A stretch of DNA of 64,000 nucleotides from Pseudactinotalea terrae (GTDB lineage: Bacteria; Actinomycetota; Actinomycetes; Actinomycetales; Beutenbergiaceae): assembly GCF_009733845.1 (NCBI RefSeq), contig NZ_WNXZ01000005.1, forward strand, positions 124,001-188,000, in the 5' to 3' direction. The notes below the pieces were generated by a model. That model searched no databases. It worked only from the letters and a program-made list of their open reading frames with translations, and was not told the DNA's origin. A program made the translations under genes and the position numbers. This document shows positions 17,070 through 28,193 of the stretch, one piece after another (the stretch's first letter is position 1; each line of letters starts with the position of its first letter).

Positions 17070-17113
17070 TTGAAACGTTCCAAACCTTAGGTCTGAACTG
17101 CGAGTCGCGTCAA
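17070..17113 (-). promoter_or_regulatory. Sigma-A promoter with LacI-type operator
   Basis: On the minus strand TTGACG (17113-17108) and TAAGGT (17089-17084) are 18 bases apart. Immediately after the -10 box lies TTGGAACGTTTCAA (17083-17070), a LacI-family palindrome matching in 6 of 7 arm positions around a central CG. A repressor there would block transcription start of the importer operon. Confidence 0.75.
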
Positions 17114-17166
17114 GGTTTTCGCCGTCACGATCCCGTAACGGCATCGGCGTGCGAGCGCGGCGGCGC

Positions 17167-17970
17167 TCAGCTCATGAACATGCCGCCATCGACGTTGATC
17201 GCCTGGCCGGTGATGTAGCTACCCGCGTCGGAGGCCAGGAACAGCAGCAGGTTGGCCACGTCGGCCACGGCGGCGGGCCGCTTCAGCGGGATGTCCGCGA
17301 TCCACTCCGCGATCAGCTCTCCTGGCCGGTAGTCGCCGAGCCGGCGCCCCCACTCGCTGTCGTTGTAGGCCCACATCTCGGTCTCGACGATGCCCGGGCA
17401 GTAGCAGTTCACACGGATGCCGTCGGGCGCCAGCTCCTTCGCCAGCGACTGCGACATCCCGATCACGCCCATCTTCGAGGCCGCGTAGTGCGGCGTGTAG
17501 ATGAAGCCCTGGCGGCCCTGCCCCGAGCTCGCGTTCAGCACGCTGCCACCCCCGGCAGCGCGCAGCAGCGGCACCGCCTCCCGGGTCGCGGCGAACGCGG
17601 CCGTCGTGTTGACGGCCAGCACCCGGGCGAAGTCCGCCGTGCTGAGGTTCTCGATCTCGGAGATCGTGATGATGCCCGCGTTGTTGACCAGCACGTCGAG
17701 CGCACCCCAGCGCTCGCGCACCCCCGCGAACACCGCCTTCACCTCGGCGTCGTCAGTGAGATCGACGACGGCGGCGCTCGCCTCGAGCCCCTGACTCACC
17801 AGCTCCGTGGCCGCCTCGGCGACGCCCGGGTCGCGGTCGAGCAGCAGCACGGCGGCACCGCACGAGGCGAACGCCTGCGCGATGCCGAGACCGATGCCCC
17901 GCGCCGCGCCCGTCACCACCACCCGCCTGCCGGCGAAGTGCCCGGCGAAGATCGCGGAGCCGGCGCTCAT
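17167..17970 (-). CDS. Short-chain dehydrogenase/reductase (SDR)
   Basis: A 267-residue classical SDR. The cofactor motif is TGAARGIG (residues 20-27). Asp45 after the second strand suggests NAD preference. NNAG is at 96-99, and the catalytic triad is Ser148/149, Tyr162 and Lys166 (YAASK). The C-terminus [15 protein letters not shown] is typical of polyol/ketose dehydrogenases. It is the last gene of the five-gene sugar operon and overlaps the preceding TIM-barrel gene by four bases. It could interconvert a sugar with its polyol or lactone before the isomerase/kinase steps. The substrate is not evident. Confidence 0.9.
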   Translation of the reverse strand: MSAGSAIFAGHFAGRRVVVTGAARGIGLGIAQAFASCGAAVLLLDRDPGVAEAATELVSQGLEASAAVVDLTDDAEVKAVFAGVRERWGALDVLVNNAGIITISEIENLSTADFARVLAVNTTAAFAATREAVPLLRAAGGGSVLNASSGQGRQGFIYTPHYAASKMGVIGMSQSLAKELAPDGIRVNCYCPGIVETEMWAYNDSEWGRRLGDYRPGELIAEWIADIPLKRPAAVADVANLLLFLASDAGSYITGQAINVDGGMFMS

Positions 17971-18956
17971 GAGTCCGAGCCGTAGCCCTTGAACAGGGCG
18001 CGCTGCACGAGGGCGAGCGCACCGAGGGCGTCGTGGCGCTCCTGCGCTGCACGCACGCCCTCGACGTCGAGCTCGTCGAGGCCGCGCTCGACCGCCTTGA
18101 GGAAGTCGATCGCGTGATCGGCAGCGGCCACCGAGTCCTCGCGGAACGGGAACTGGTCGAGCTGCCAGACACCCTCCCAGCTGTTCTTGCGCAGCGTGTA
18201 GAAGAACTCGAACAGCTCGATCGGGTGCACGGTGCCCGCGACCATGTCGTCGTCCCAGCCGCGCATGTTGTCGTTGACGTCCATGCCGAACAGGCGGCCG
18301 TAGTCGATCGCGAGCTGGGCCGAGTCGGCGGGCGACTCGCCGCCGAAGAGCGCGTGCCCGAAGTCGAGCAGGATGCCCACGTTCGGCAGCCCGATCTTCT
18401 CGATGCCGAGCAGCGTGCGGGAGACCGAGTCGAAGCTCATGTGCACGCGAGGCTCACGCGGCTTGTACTCGATGACGAACTTCAGGTCGGGGTTCTCGGA
18501 GGCGAGCTGCCCGACGCCGTCGAGCGATGCCTTCCAGAGGGCGCCGTGGTCCACCTGGAACGGGTAGTCCCAGCCATCCTGCCCCGGCCACAGCTTCACG
18601 TAGTCGGCCCCGAACGCACGCACCACGTCGGCAGCCTCGGTGACCAGCTCGTGGGTCAGCCGGCGCACACCGGGGTCGGGGTTGGTGAAGGAACCCTTCA
18701 TGAAGGTCCGCGTGTAGATCTCGGGCGTGATGCCGATGACCTCGAGGCCGGCCTTCTGGAGGGACTCGGCGACCTGCTCGTTGCTGAACTCGCCGCCCCA
18801 GAACGGGTAGTTGAGGTCGACGACCGACAGGTCGCGCACGGTGCCGGCGAGCGCGATCGCGTCGAGGATCGTCATCGGGTCGCCGTACCCGTCGGTGGCG
18901 TACCGGTCGACGTAGGTGGCGAAGTGCCAGATCCCTGCTCCGTAGCGCTGTGCCAT
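17967..18956 (-). CDS. Xylose-isomerase-like TIM-barrel isomerase (candidate D-apiose isomerase)
   Basis: A 329-residue protein of the AP-endonuclease-2/xylose-isomerase TIM-barrel superfamily. Candidate metal ligands are the Glu in [10 protein letters not shown], the Asp in [13 protein letters not shown], and the His and Asp residues around [19 protein letters not shown]. Such enzymes isomerise or epimerise free aldoses and ketoses. Its ATG overlaps the kinase stop in a TGATG arrangement, so the two are coupled; a GTG one codon upstream is an alternative start. Position next to an FGGY kinase and a split transketolase matches the known D-apiose isomerase / apulokinase / apulose-4-phosphate transketolase gene set. 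The family is clear, the apiose role is inference. Confidence 0.82.
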   Translation of the reverse strand: MAQRYGAGIWHFATYVDRYATDGYGDPMTILDAIALAGTVRDLSVVDLNYPFWGGEFSNEQVAESLQKAGLEVIGITPEIYTRTFMKGSFTNPDPGVRRLTHELVTEAADVVRAFGADYVKLWPGQDGWDYPFQVDHGALWKASLDGVGQLASENPDLKFVIEYKPREPRVHMSFDSVSRTLLGIEKIGLPNVGILLDFGHALFGGESPADSAQLAIDYGRLFGMDVNDNMRGWDDDMVAGTVHPIELFEFFYTLRKNSWEGVWQLDQFPFREDSVAAADHAIDFLKAVERGLDELDVEGVRAAQERHDALGALALVQRALFKGYGSDS

Positions 18957-20428
18957 CACTGCTCTCCTTCGTCTCGTGCCTGGGTGGTTCGTGCGAGCCT
19001 GACGGCGTGGCGCCAGGCTGCGCGGGAAGCGGTGGTCCGTGCAGGGTCGCCCGCGGGTGCGAACACGCTCGCACGCGGGTCTCGCGAGAACGGCAGGCCC
19101 GCGGCAACGGCCGCCAGCTCGGCGGCCCCGAGAGCCGACAACGCAGACGCGGCGGGCCGCACCACGTCACGACGGGAGGTGTCGGCCTGCAGCTGCATGA
19201 GGGTGTCGTCGCCGGCGGGCGCGCCGTCGGCTCGCACCACTCCGATCGGTGCTCCGGCGTCGGCGGCGGCGAGCACGTCCTCGACCTGGTGCACGATCGA
19301 CTCGACACCCGCGCGCGCGAGCACGGCCGCGTCCGTGCCGAGGTCGAACCCGTGCAGCACGGCCCGCGCACCGGCGTCCCAGTACGGCGCGCCCAGACCC
19401 GCGACGGCCGGCACGAGCACCACGCCGTGCTCCACCGGTGCCGTCCGGGCCAGCGCGGTCAGCTCCGCGACCTCGCGGCCGAGCAGCCGCGACAGCCACG
19501 CCATGGTGGCGCCCGTCGACAGGATGTTGCCCTCGATCGCGCGCTGCGGAGCGCCGCCCCCGACCTGCCAGGCGATCGTGCCGACCAGCCCGGCGGGGAC
19601 CACGCCGTCGTTCGACAACCCCATCACCGAGGAACCGGTGCCGTAGGTCACCTTGACCTCTCCCGGGTTGCGCACGCCGTGCCCGTACAGGGCGGCGTGG
19701 GAGTCGCCGAGGACGGCGTGGAAGCGCAGCCCGTGCAGGTCCGCCGCAGGCTTGCTGACCTCATCGGAGGCCCGCACCTGCGGCAGCACGGCCTCGGGGA
19801 TGCCGAAGAGGTCGAGCAGCTCGGGCGACCAGGCCCCGGTGCCGATGTCGAGGAGCTGGGTGCGCGAGGCGTTCCCGGTCTCGATCCGATGCTCGCCCGT
19901 GAGGGCGAACAGGAGCCAGGAGTCGACCGTGCCGACAGCGAGCTCGCCCCGCCGTGAGCGGCTGCGATCCGGGTCGACCTGGTCGAGCAGCCACGCGATC
20001 TTGACCGCGGAGAACATCGGGTCCAGCGGCAGCCCGGTGATCGCACGCACGCGCTCCGCCTGCGGAGCCGCCACCGCGGCCACCGCGTCACTGGTACGCC
20101 GGTCCTGCCAGCCCAGCATCGGTCCGACCGGTCGGCCGGTGGCGCGGTCCCACACGAGCGCGGACTCACGCTGGCTGCTCAGCCCGAGCGCGACGACCCG
20201 GTCCTCGAGCCCGGCGCTCGCGCGCCGCACCGCGGCCCGGACGCTGTCGAGGATCTCGACGGCGTCCTGCTCCACCCAGCCCGGCCGCGGGTGCTGCTGC
20301 CCGATCGCGACGCCGGCCTCGTTGACGACCCGGCCGGCGGCGTCGACGCACGCGACCTTGGTGGAGCTCGTGCCCTGGTCGATCGCGACGACCAACGGGC
20401 CGCCCGCCTCCTGCGCCGATCTGTTCAT
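18956..20428 (-). CDS. FGGY-family carbohydrate kinase (candidate D-apulose kinase)
   Basis: A 490-residue ATP-dependent sugar kinase. The N-terminal FGGY domain begins [20 protein letters not shown], containing the phosphate-binding loop. A xylulokinase/glycerol-kinase-like substrate tract is [19 protein letters not shown]. The C-terminal domain has [10 protein letters not shown] and the late glycine motif expected for ATP binding. Length is normal for the family. The start ATG 20428 has GGGGG upstream. It lies 31 bases after the transketolase C-subunit gene and is coupled to the isomerase. It should phosphorylate the ketose made by that isomerase, with transketolase then splitting the product. 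Xylulose or glycerol kinase function cannot be excluded from sequence alone. Confidence 0.88.
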   Translation of the reverse strand: MNRSAQEAGGPLVVAIDQGTSSTKVACVDAAGRVVNEAGVAIGQQHPRPGWVEQDAVEILDSVRAAVRRASAGLEDRVVALGLSSQRESALVWDRATGRPVGPMLGWQDRRTSDAVAAVAAPQAERVRAITGLPLDPMFSAVKIAWLLDQVDPDRSRSRRGELAVGTVDSWLLFALTGEHRIETGNASRTQLLDIGTGAWSPELLDLFGIPEAVLPQVRASDEVSKPAADLHGLRFHAVLGDSHAALYGHGVRNPGEVKVTYGTGSSVMGLSNDGVVPAGLVGTIAWQVGGGAPQRAIEGNILSTGATMAWLSRLLGREVAELTALARTAPVEHGVVLVPAVAGLGAPYWDAGARAVLHGFDLGTDAAVLARAGVESIVHQVEDVLAAADAGAPIGVVRADGAPAGDDTLMQLQADTSRRDVVRPAASALSALGAAELAAVAAGLPFSRDPRASVFAPAGDPARTTASRAAWRHAVRLARTTQARDEGEQ

Positions 20429-20459
20429 CGCCACCCCCACAGCTCCGGGCGTGGGATTC

Positions 20460-21422
20460 TCATGCTCCGCGTGCCTCGAGCGCGTTGGTTGCCACGCGGA
20501 CGATGTTGTCAGAGGTGAGGCCGAAGTGCTCGAGCAGCAGGTCGTTGCTGCCGGTGGGGGCGAACTCGGTGAGCCCGAGCGAGACCACCCGGACACCGAT
20601 CCCCTGCCCGGCCACGAGCTGCGCGACCGCTGCCCCCAGCCCACCGGCGGTGTTCGCCTCCTCCGCCACGACCACCGCGCGGGTGCTGCGGGCGGCGTCG
20701 AGGATCGTCGCCTCGTCGAGCGGGGAGATCCAGGCCGCGTTGAGCACACGCGCCGAGAGGCCGGCCTCCGCGAGCTGCCGAGACGCGAGCAGAGCTCGTG
20801 AGACGAGGGTCCCGGTCGCGATGATCGCGACGTCGTCGCCGGGCACCGCGACATCGATCCGGCCGCGGACCAGCGTGTCGCCCTCGTTCGTGACGTCCGG
20901 AACCTTGTGGCGGCCGATCCGCATGTACGTGGGGCGCGGCTCCGCCACCAGCGCCCGCATCGCCTGGCGGGTCTGCTGCCGGTCGGCGGGCACGATCAGG
21001 TCCAGCCCGGGCAGCGCACGCATCCACGAGAGGTCCTCGACAGAGTGGTGGGTCGGGCCGAGCTCGCCGTACGCCATGCCGGGGCTCATGCCGCACAGGA
21101 TCACGGGATGCTGCGAGTACGCGACGTCGGCCTTGACCTGCTCGGTGGAGCGGCCGGTGATGAAGGGGCCGGCGCCGCAGACGAACGGGATCAGCCCTGT
21201 CGAGGCGAGACCGGCCCCGACGCCGACCATGTTCTGCTCGGCGATCCCCACGTTGATGAGGCGATCGGGGAACTCCTCTCGGAAGGCCCCGAGGTTGGAG
21301 GATCCGACGGAGTCGTTGCAGACGGCGACGATGCGATCGTCGGCACGTGCGAGCGCAGCCAGCTCCTCGGCGAAGGCGGTCCGGTTGTCGTACCCGGTCG
21401 CGGTGGGCTCGTCGACACGCAC
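20460..21422 (-). CDS. Split transketolase, C-terminal (Pyr/C) subunit
   Basis: A 320-residue protein corresponding to the pyrimidine-binding and C-terminal domains of transketolase. The cofactor-activating Glu62 is in INVGIAEQNMVGVGAGLA. The substrate-phosphate tract GELGPTHHSVEDLSWMRALPG holds the catalytic His pair. The start is a GTG whose first base is shared with the final base of the stop of the N-subunit gene, with GGGGGAG upstream, so the two subunits are translationally coupled and made in equal amounts. Split transketolases of this kind typically act on unusual sugars, for example apulose-4-phosphate, rather than in the central pentose phosphate pathway. Confidence 0.92.
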   Translation of the reverse strand: MRVDEPTATGYDNRTAFAEELAALARADDRIVAVCNDSVGSSNLGAFREEFPDRLINVGIAEQNMVGVGAGLASTGLIPFVCGAGPFITGRSTEQVKADVAYSQHPVILCGMSPGMAYGELGPTHHSVEDLSWMRALPGLDLIVPADRQQTRQAMRALVAEPRPTYMRIGRHKVPDVTNEGDTLVRGRIDVAVPGDDVAIIATGTLVSRALLASRQLAEAGLSARVLNAAWISPLDEATILDAARSTRAVVVAEEANTAGGLGAAVAQLVAGQGIGVRVVSLGLTEFAPTGSNDLLLEHFGLTSDNIVRVATNALEARGA

Positions 21423-22309
21423 TACGCGCTCTCCCCCAGCTCGGTGAGCGCGGCGGTGACCTGCTCGGCCGTGGGCACCTTGTGGTGCCACTCGACTCGG
21501 TCCTCCATGAACGAGACCCCCTTGCCCTTGATGGTGTTGGCGACGACGGCGACCGGCCGGCCGCTCGTCGACGGCGCGAAGGCCGTCAGCAGCTGCGTGA
21601 CGTCGTGACCGTCGATCTCGCGGACCTCGCACCCGAACGCGGCGAGCCGCTCCGGCAGCGGGTCCAGCGCGTTGGTGTCCTCGGTGCGGGCGCCCTGCTG
21701 CAGCCGGTTGCGATCGACCACGAGGGTGAGGTTGGCGAGGCGGTAGTGGGCGGCCGACATGATCGCCTCCCAGTTGGAGCCTTCCTGCATCTCGCCGTCG
21801 CCGGTGACCACGAAGACCCGGTTGCTCCTGCCCTGCAGGCGCAGCCCGATCGCCTGGCCGACCGCGACCGGCAGCCCGTGCCCCAGCGGCCCGGTGTTGG
21901 TCTCGACGCCGGGGACCTTGTTGCGATTCGGGTGCCCGTTGAGCGCCGAGAACGGCGCCATGAAGGTGCTCAGCTCCGCGGTCGGGAAGTAGCCGGACTG
22001 GGCGAGCGCCGAGTAGAGCGCGGCCGCACAGTGGCCCTTGGACATGATGAAGCGGTCCCGGTCCGGGCGGCTCGGGTCGGCCGGGTCGATGTCGAGGACA
22101 GCGAGGTAGAGCGTGGCGAGGATGTCGGAGACCGAGAGATCGCCCCCGATGTGGCCGGCCCGGGCGGAGTCGATGGTGCGTACCACCGACCGGCGCAGCC
22201 GCTGCGCGGCCTCGTGGATCAGCCGAGCCTGCTCCGGCTCGTCCGCGGCCGCGATCCTCCCCCGCTCCTGCTGCCAGCGGGCGACCTGGTCGAGGTCAGC
22301 GGTCAGCAT
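21422..22309 (-). CDS. Split transketolase, N-terminal (PP) subunit
   Basis: This is the thiamine-diphosphate-binding half of a split transketolase (295 residues). The ThDP motif is GDGEMQEGSNWEA, ending with Asn in TLVVDRN. The early tract GHIGGDLSVSDILATLYL is also typical. I prefer the ATG at 22309, which has GGGGGG upstream and gives the usual distance to the QQERGR tract; an in-frame ATG at 22354 would overlap the regulatory palindrome region and has a weak ribosome binding site. It is the first gene of the 17167-22309 operon (PP subunit, Pyr subunit, kinase, isomerase, SDR). Confidence 0.92.
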   Translation of the reverse strand: MLTADLDQVARWQQERGRIAAADEPEQARLIHEAAQRLRRSVVRTIDSARAGHIGGDLSVSDILATLYLAVLDIDPADPSRPDRDRFIMSKGHCAAALYSALAQSGYFPTAELSTFMAPFSALNGHPNRNKVPGVETNTGPLGHGLPVAVGQAIGLRLQGRSNRVFVVTGDGEMQEGSNWEAIMSAAHYRLANLTLVVDRNRLQQGARTEDTNALDPLPERLAAFGCEVREIDGHDVTQLLTAFAPSTSGRPVAVVANTIKGKGVSFMEDRVEWHHKVPTAEQVTAALTELGESA

Positions 22310-22358
22310 GGTGCCCCCCATCGGTCCAGTCGTGTTCTCGATCAACGTGTGCATGTAT

Positions 22359-22372
22359 ATTCCATATCGAAT
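22359..22372. promoter_or_regulatory. Palindromic site before the transketolase operon
   Basis: ATTCCATATCGAAT is a 14-bp near-palindrome (one mismatched pair) in an AT-rich patch that stands out in this GC-rich region. It lies 50 bases upstream of the chosen transketolase start. The ATTC/GAAT arms resemble IclR- or GntR-type sites. The regulator is unknown. Confidence 0.45.
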
Positions 22373-22429
22373 TGGCTTGCACCATCGTAGCGCGTCCTGG
22401 CAAACATCACACCTTCGAGTCCGCCACGG

Positions 22430-25375
<2,946 letters not shown>

Positions 25376-26314
25376 TCAGTCGGTCAAGGTCGAGGGCGGC
25401 GTACCCAGCTCCGCGACGTCGTCCCACAGCTGCGGCGGGACCTGCTCGGCGAGCAGCTGGTCCAGCTCGGCGAGCCTCGCGAGGCTGCTGATGCCGACGA
25501 CCGTGCTGCGCACGGCGGGGCTGCGCATCGAGAATCGCAGCGCTGCGGCGCCCGTGCTCACGCCGTGCTCGGCGCAGAGCTCGCGGAGCCGGCTCACCCA
25601 GGTGAGCAGCTCCGGCGGCGCGGCGCGGTAACCGTACCGCGTGGTGTTGGTGGAGCCGTTCGCCAGCAGCCCGCCGCCGAAGGGTGCGGCGTTGAGGACG
25701 GTGAGCCCGCGCTCCGCCGCCTCCTGCATGAGCGGCCCTGCCGAGGAGTCGACCAGCGTGTACCTGTTGTGGCTGAGCAGCACGTCGAAGACACCCGTGC
25801 GCACGTAGCGCGCGAGGAGGTCGCTGGGGCCGGCCGCCACCCCTACGAGGTCGATCAGCCCTTGCTCGCGAAGCTCGGTCAGCCCCTGCACCGCGCCGCC
25901 CGAAGCCATCGCCTGCTCGAACGTGACCGTGTAGGGGTCGTGCAGCTGGTACAGCGGCAGCCGGTCCAGGCCGAGCCGGGCGGTCGACTCCTCGAAGGAG
26001 CGCCACACGCGGTCGCGGTCGAAGGCACCGGTCTCGAGGTCGCGATCGGCCTTCGACAGCACCAGCGTGCCCTCGGGCACGCCGCCGAGCTCACCGATCG
26101 CGGCACCCAGCGCGGCCTCGCTGCGACCGCGCGCGTACATGTTCGAGGTGTCGACGAGCCCGTGAGGGCTCGTGAGCATACCGACGGCGAGGTCCACCTC
26201 GGCGCGCGTCGGGGGCTGGCTCGGATCGCCGTCGGGCCCGAGCTCGCCGAGCCCGGAGGTCCCGATCGTGACCGGGGCGGTCGGCCATCCGGCAGGACCT
26301 GTCATCTCTATCAT
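25376..26314 (-). CDS. Aldo/keto reductase, aldose dehydrogenase type
   Basis: A 312-residue (alpha/beta)8 aldo/keto reductase. The catalytic tetrad is visible as Asp and Tyr in VDTSNMYARGRSE, Lys in LVLSKADR and His in YQLHDPY. The C-terminal tract AVRSTVVGISSLARL matches the NAD(P)-binding end of the family. The arrangement is closest to D-threo-aldose (L-fucose) 1-dehydrogenases, which oxidise L-fucose, L-galactose or D-arabinose to lactones. This would fit a locus that also has GH95 and GH2 enzymes, but the substrate is inferred. Its ATG overlaps the permease stop (ATGA). Confidence 0.88.
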   Translation of the reverse strand: MIEMTGPAGWPTAPVTIGTSGLGELGPDGDPSQPPTRAEVDLAVGMLTSPHGLVDTSNMYARGRSEAALGAAIGELGGVPEGTLVLSKADRDLETGAFDRDRVWRSFEESTARLGLDRLPLYQLHDPYTVTFEQAMASGGAVQGLTELREQGLIDLVGVAAGPSDLLARYVRTGVFDVLLSHNRYTLVDSSAGPLMQEAAERGLTVLNAAPFGGGLLANGSTNTTRYGYRAAPPELLTWVSRLRELCAEHGVSTGAAALRFSMRSPAVRSTVVGISSLARLAELDQLLAEQVPPQLWDDVAELGTPPSTLTD

Positions 26315-27186
26315 CCCTTGATCGCTCCCGAGGCCATGCCGGCCATGATCTTCTTGCTGAGCATGAGGAACACGATCAGCGTGCCGAACACGTTGAGGCA
26401 GATCGCTGCGAACAGCGGCCCGTAGTTGGTGGCACCGTACTCACCCGAGAAGTTCAGCAGGCCGACCTGGATCGTCGCCAGGTCGGGGTTGGTCACGAAC
26501 GTGAGCGCGACCAGCAGGTCGTTCCAGATCGAGAAGAACTGGACGAGGCCGAGCGTCACGATCGCGTTGGAGACCATCGGGATGCCGATGGCCCAGAAGG
26601 AGCGCAGCATGCTGGCGCCGTCGATCGTGGCGGCCTCGAAGACCTCGCGCGGGACCGAGCGGAAGTAGGCCGCCATCATGAACACGGTCAGCGGCAGGCC
26701 CATCGCCGTGTAGGTGAGGATGAAGGGCCAGTAGGTCTCGGTCAGGCCGAGCCGGAAGTACGAGATGAACAGCGGCACCAGCAGCATCTGGCCGGGCACC
26801 ATGATGCCGGCCAGGAACAGCAGCAGGGTGGTGTTGCGCCCCTTCCACACCATCACCTCGAGCACGAAACCGGCGGCCACACCGATCAGCAGCAGCAGGA
26901 ACAGCGAGGGCAGGGTCGCGATCACCGAGTTGCGCACGTTGGTCGCGAAGTTGCCGGTGACCCATGCCTCGAAGTAGTTGTTCCACTGCCACTGCGCGGG
27001 CAGATCGAAGATGCCGCCCGTCAGGAACTCGTTCTGGGTCTTGAAGGAGCTGATCAGCAGCCAGACCATCGGTGCGGCCATCACGAAGATCAGCAGCGCC
27101 GTCAGCACCCAGATGATGATCTTGCCCGGGGTCACCCGAGAGGATCGACGGCGGCGGCGCACCACCGGTGCGGTTGCAGCGGTCAC
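26311..27186 (-). CDS. CUT1 ABC importer permease (MalG type), second importer
   Basis: A 291-residue permease starting at a GTG that overlaps the stop of the preceding permease (GTGA). A basic N-terminus (RRRRRSSR) precedes six membrane segments. The EAA loop is EVFEAATIDGASMLRSFWAI followed by GIPMVSN. The C-terminus ends KIMAGMASGAIKG as in other MalG proteins. The open frame continues upstream, but that part is the neighbouring gene out of frame. It belongs to the binding-protein/permease/permease/AKR/GH2 operon. Confidence 0.92.
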   Translation of the reverse strand: MTAATAPVVRRRRRSSRVTPGKIIIWVLTALLIFVMAAPMVWLLISSFKTQNEFLTGGIFDLPAQWQWNNYFEAWVTGNFATNVRNSVIATLPSLFLLLLIGVAAGFVLEVMVWKGRNTTLLLFLAGIMVPGQMLLVPLFISYFRLGLTETYWPFILTYTAMGLPLTVFMMAAYFRSVPREVFEAATIDGASMLRSFWAIGIPMVSNAIVTLGLVQFFSIWNDLLVALTFVTNPDLATIQVGLLNFSGEYGATNYGPLFAAICLNVFGTLIVFLMLSKKIMAGMASGAIKG

Positions 27187-28082
27187 TTCTTCGCACCTCC
27201 CGAGGCCGTGATGTCGCGCCGCGAGGAGCGGAACACGAGGATCGTGATGAGGAACGCCACCACCGTGAGAGCCAGCGCGAGCGTGGAGCCGTAGCCATAC
27301 TCGTTGTAGGTGAAGGTGGTCCGGAACATGTAGAGGGTCAGCGGTGTCGTGTCGTTGCCCGGGCCACCGTTCGTCAGGGCGATGACCGAGTCGAACACCT
27401 TGAACGTCGAGTTGATCGCGAACACCACGGCCGCGAGCAGCACCGGCAGCGACAGCGGGATGATCATGTGCCGCACCAGGCGTAGCCCGTTGGCGCCGTC
27501 GATCCGCGCCGACTCGATCAGCTCCTCGGGGATGTCGACCAGGCCCGCGAACAGCAGCACCGCGAAGAAGCCCATCGACTTCCACACGTCCATGATCATG
27601 AACACCCAGAACGCCGTGGTGGCGTCGCCGAGCCAGTCGATGCTCTGACCGCCGAAGAACTCGATCAGCGCGTTGACGGGGCCGGGCTGCGGGTTGATCG
27701 CGAAGAGCCGCTTGAACAGCTGCGCGACCGCCACCGTCGGCAGGATGACCGGGAAGAAACAGATCGTCCGCACGATCACCGATGACCGCTTCAGCGCGAA
27801 CACGTACAGCAGCGCCAGCAGGTATCCAGCGCTCACCTGGAGCACGGTCGCAACGGCCGCGTACCTGAAGGAGAAGGTCAGCGACTCCCAGAAGTTGCTG
27901 TCCCCGATCAGGCGGGTGAAGTTCGCGAAGCCGGCCGGGGTGAACCCGCGCAGCACGTTCCCCTCGAAGAACGTCAGCCCGAGCGACCAGAAGATCGGCA
28001 CGACCTTGATCGCGGTGTAGAACAGCAGCGCGGGTGCGAGCAGAAGAATGATCGTCTTCCTGTCGCCCAGGACGCTCCGCAT
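27183..28082 (-). CDS. CUT1 ABC importer permease (MalF type), second importer
   Basis: A 299-residue permease with six predicted membrane segments, the first at about residues 10-30. The EAA motif is ELIESARIDGANGLRLVRHM followed by IIPLSLP. The extracytoplasmic tract TNGGPGNDTTPLTLYMF is typical of MalF-type proteins. The gene starts 111 bases after the binding-protein gene, and most of that gap is taken up by the hairpin at 28150-28187. Confidence 0.92.
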   Translation of the reverse strand: MRSVLGDRKTIILLLAPALLFYTAIKVVPIFWSLGLTFFEGNVLRGFTPAGFANFTRLIGDSNFWESLTFSFRYAAVATVLQVSAGYLLALLYVFALKRSSVIVRTICFFPVILPTVAVAQLFKRLFAINPQPGPVNALIEFFGGQSIDWLGDATTAFWVFMIMDVWKSMGFFAVLLFAGLVDIPEELIESARIDGANGLRLVRHMIIPLSLPVLLAAVVFAINSTFKVFDSVIALTNGGPGNDTTPLTLYMFRTTFTYNEYGYGSTLALALTVVAFLITILVFRSSRRDITASGGAKK

Positions 28083-28149
28083 AGCCGGCCCTCCTCGTGG
28101 TCATGTCATCGCGCCCGGTGGCGCGGCCGTGGATCGTTGCGGTACGGCG

Positions 28150-28187
28150 TGCTGCGGTGCGGGCACCGGGGCGCCCGCACCGCAGCA
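28150..28187 (-). terminator. Intercistronic hairpin between binding protein and permease
   Basis: Perfect 15-bp arms (28150-28164 and 28173-28187) enclose an eight-base loop, seven bases past the binding-protein stop. The stem is very GC-rich and lacks a U-run, as at the other importer, which fits partial termination or protection of the upstream mRNA. Confidence 0.72.
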
Positions 28188-28193
28188 ACGCGA

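Noticed and set aside
20460-22309. Central-metabolism transketolase
   Set aside because: The gene is split into two subunits and lies in a sugar operon with a kinase and isomerase, unlike the single-chain transketolase of the pentose phosphate pathway.
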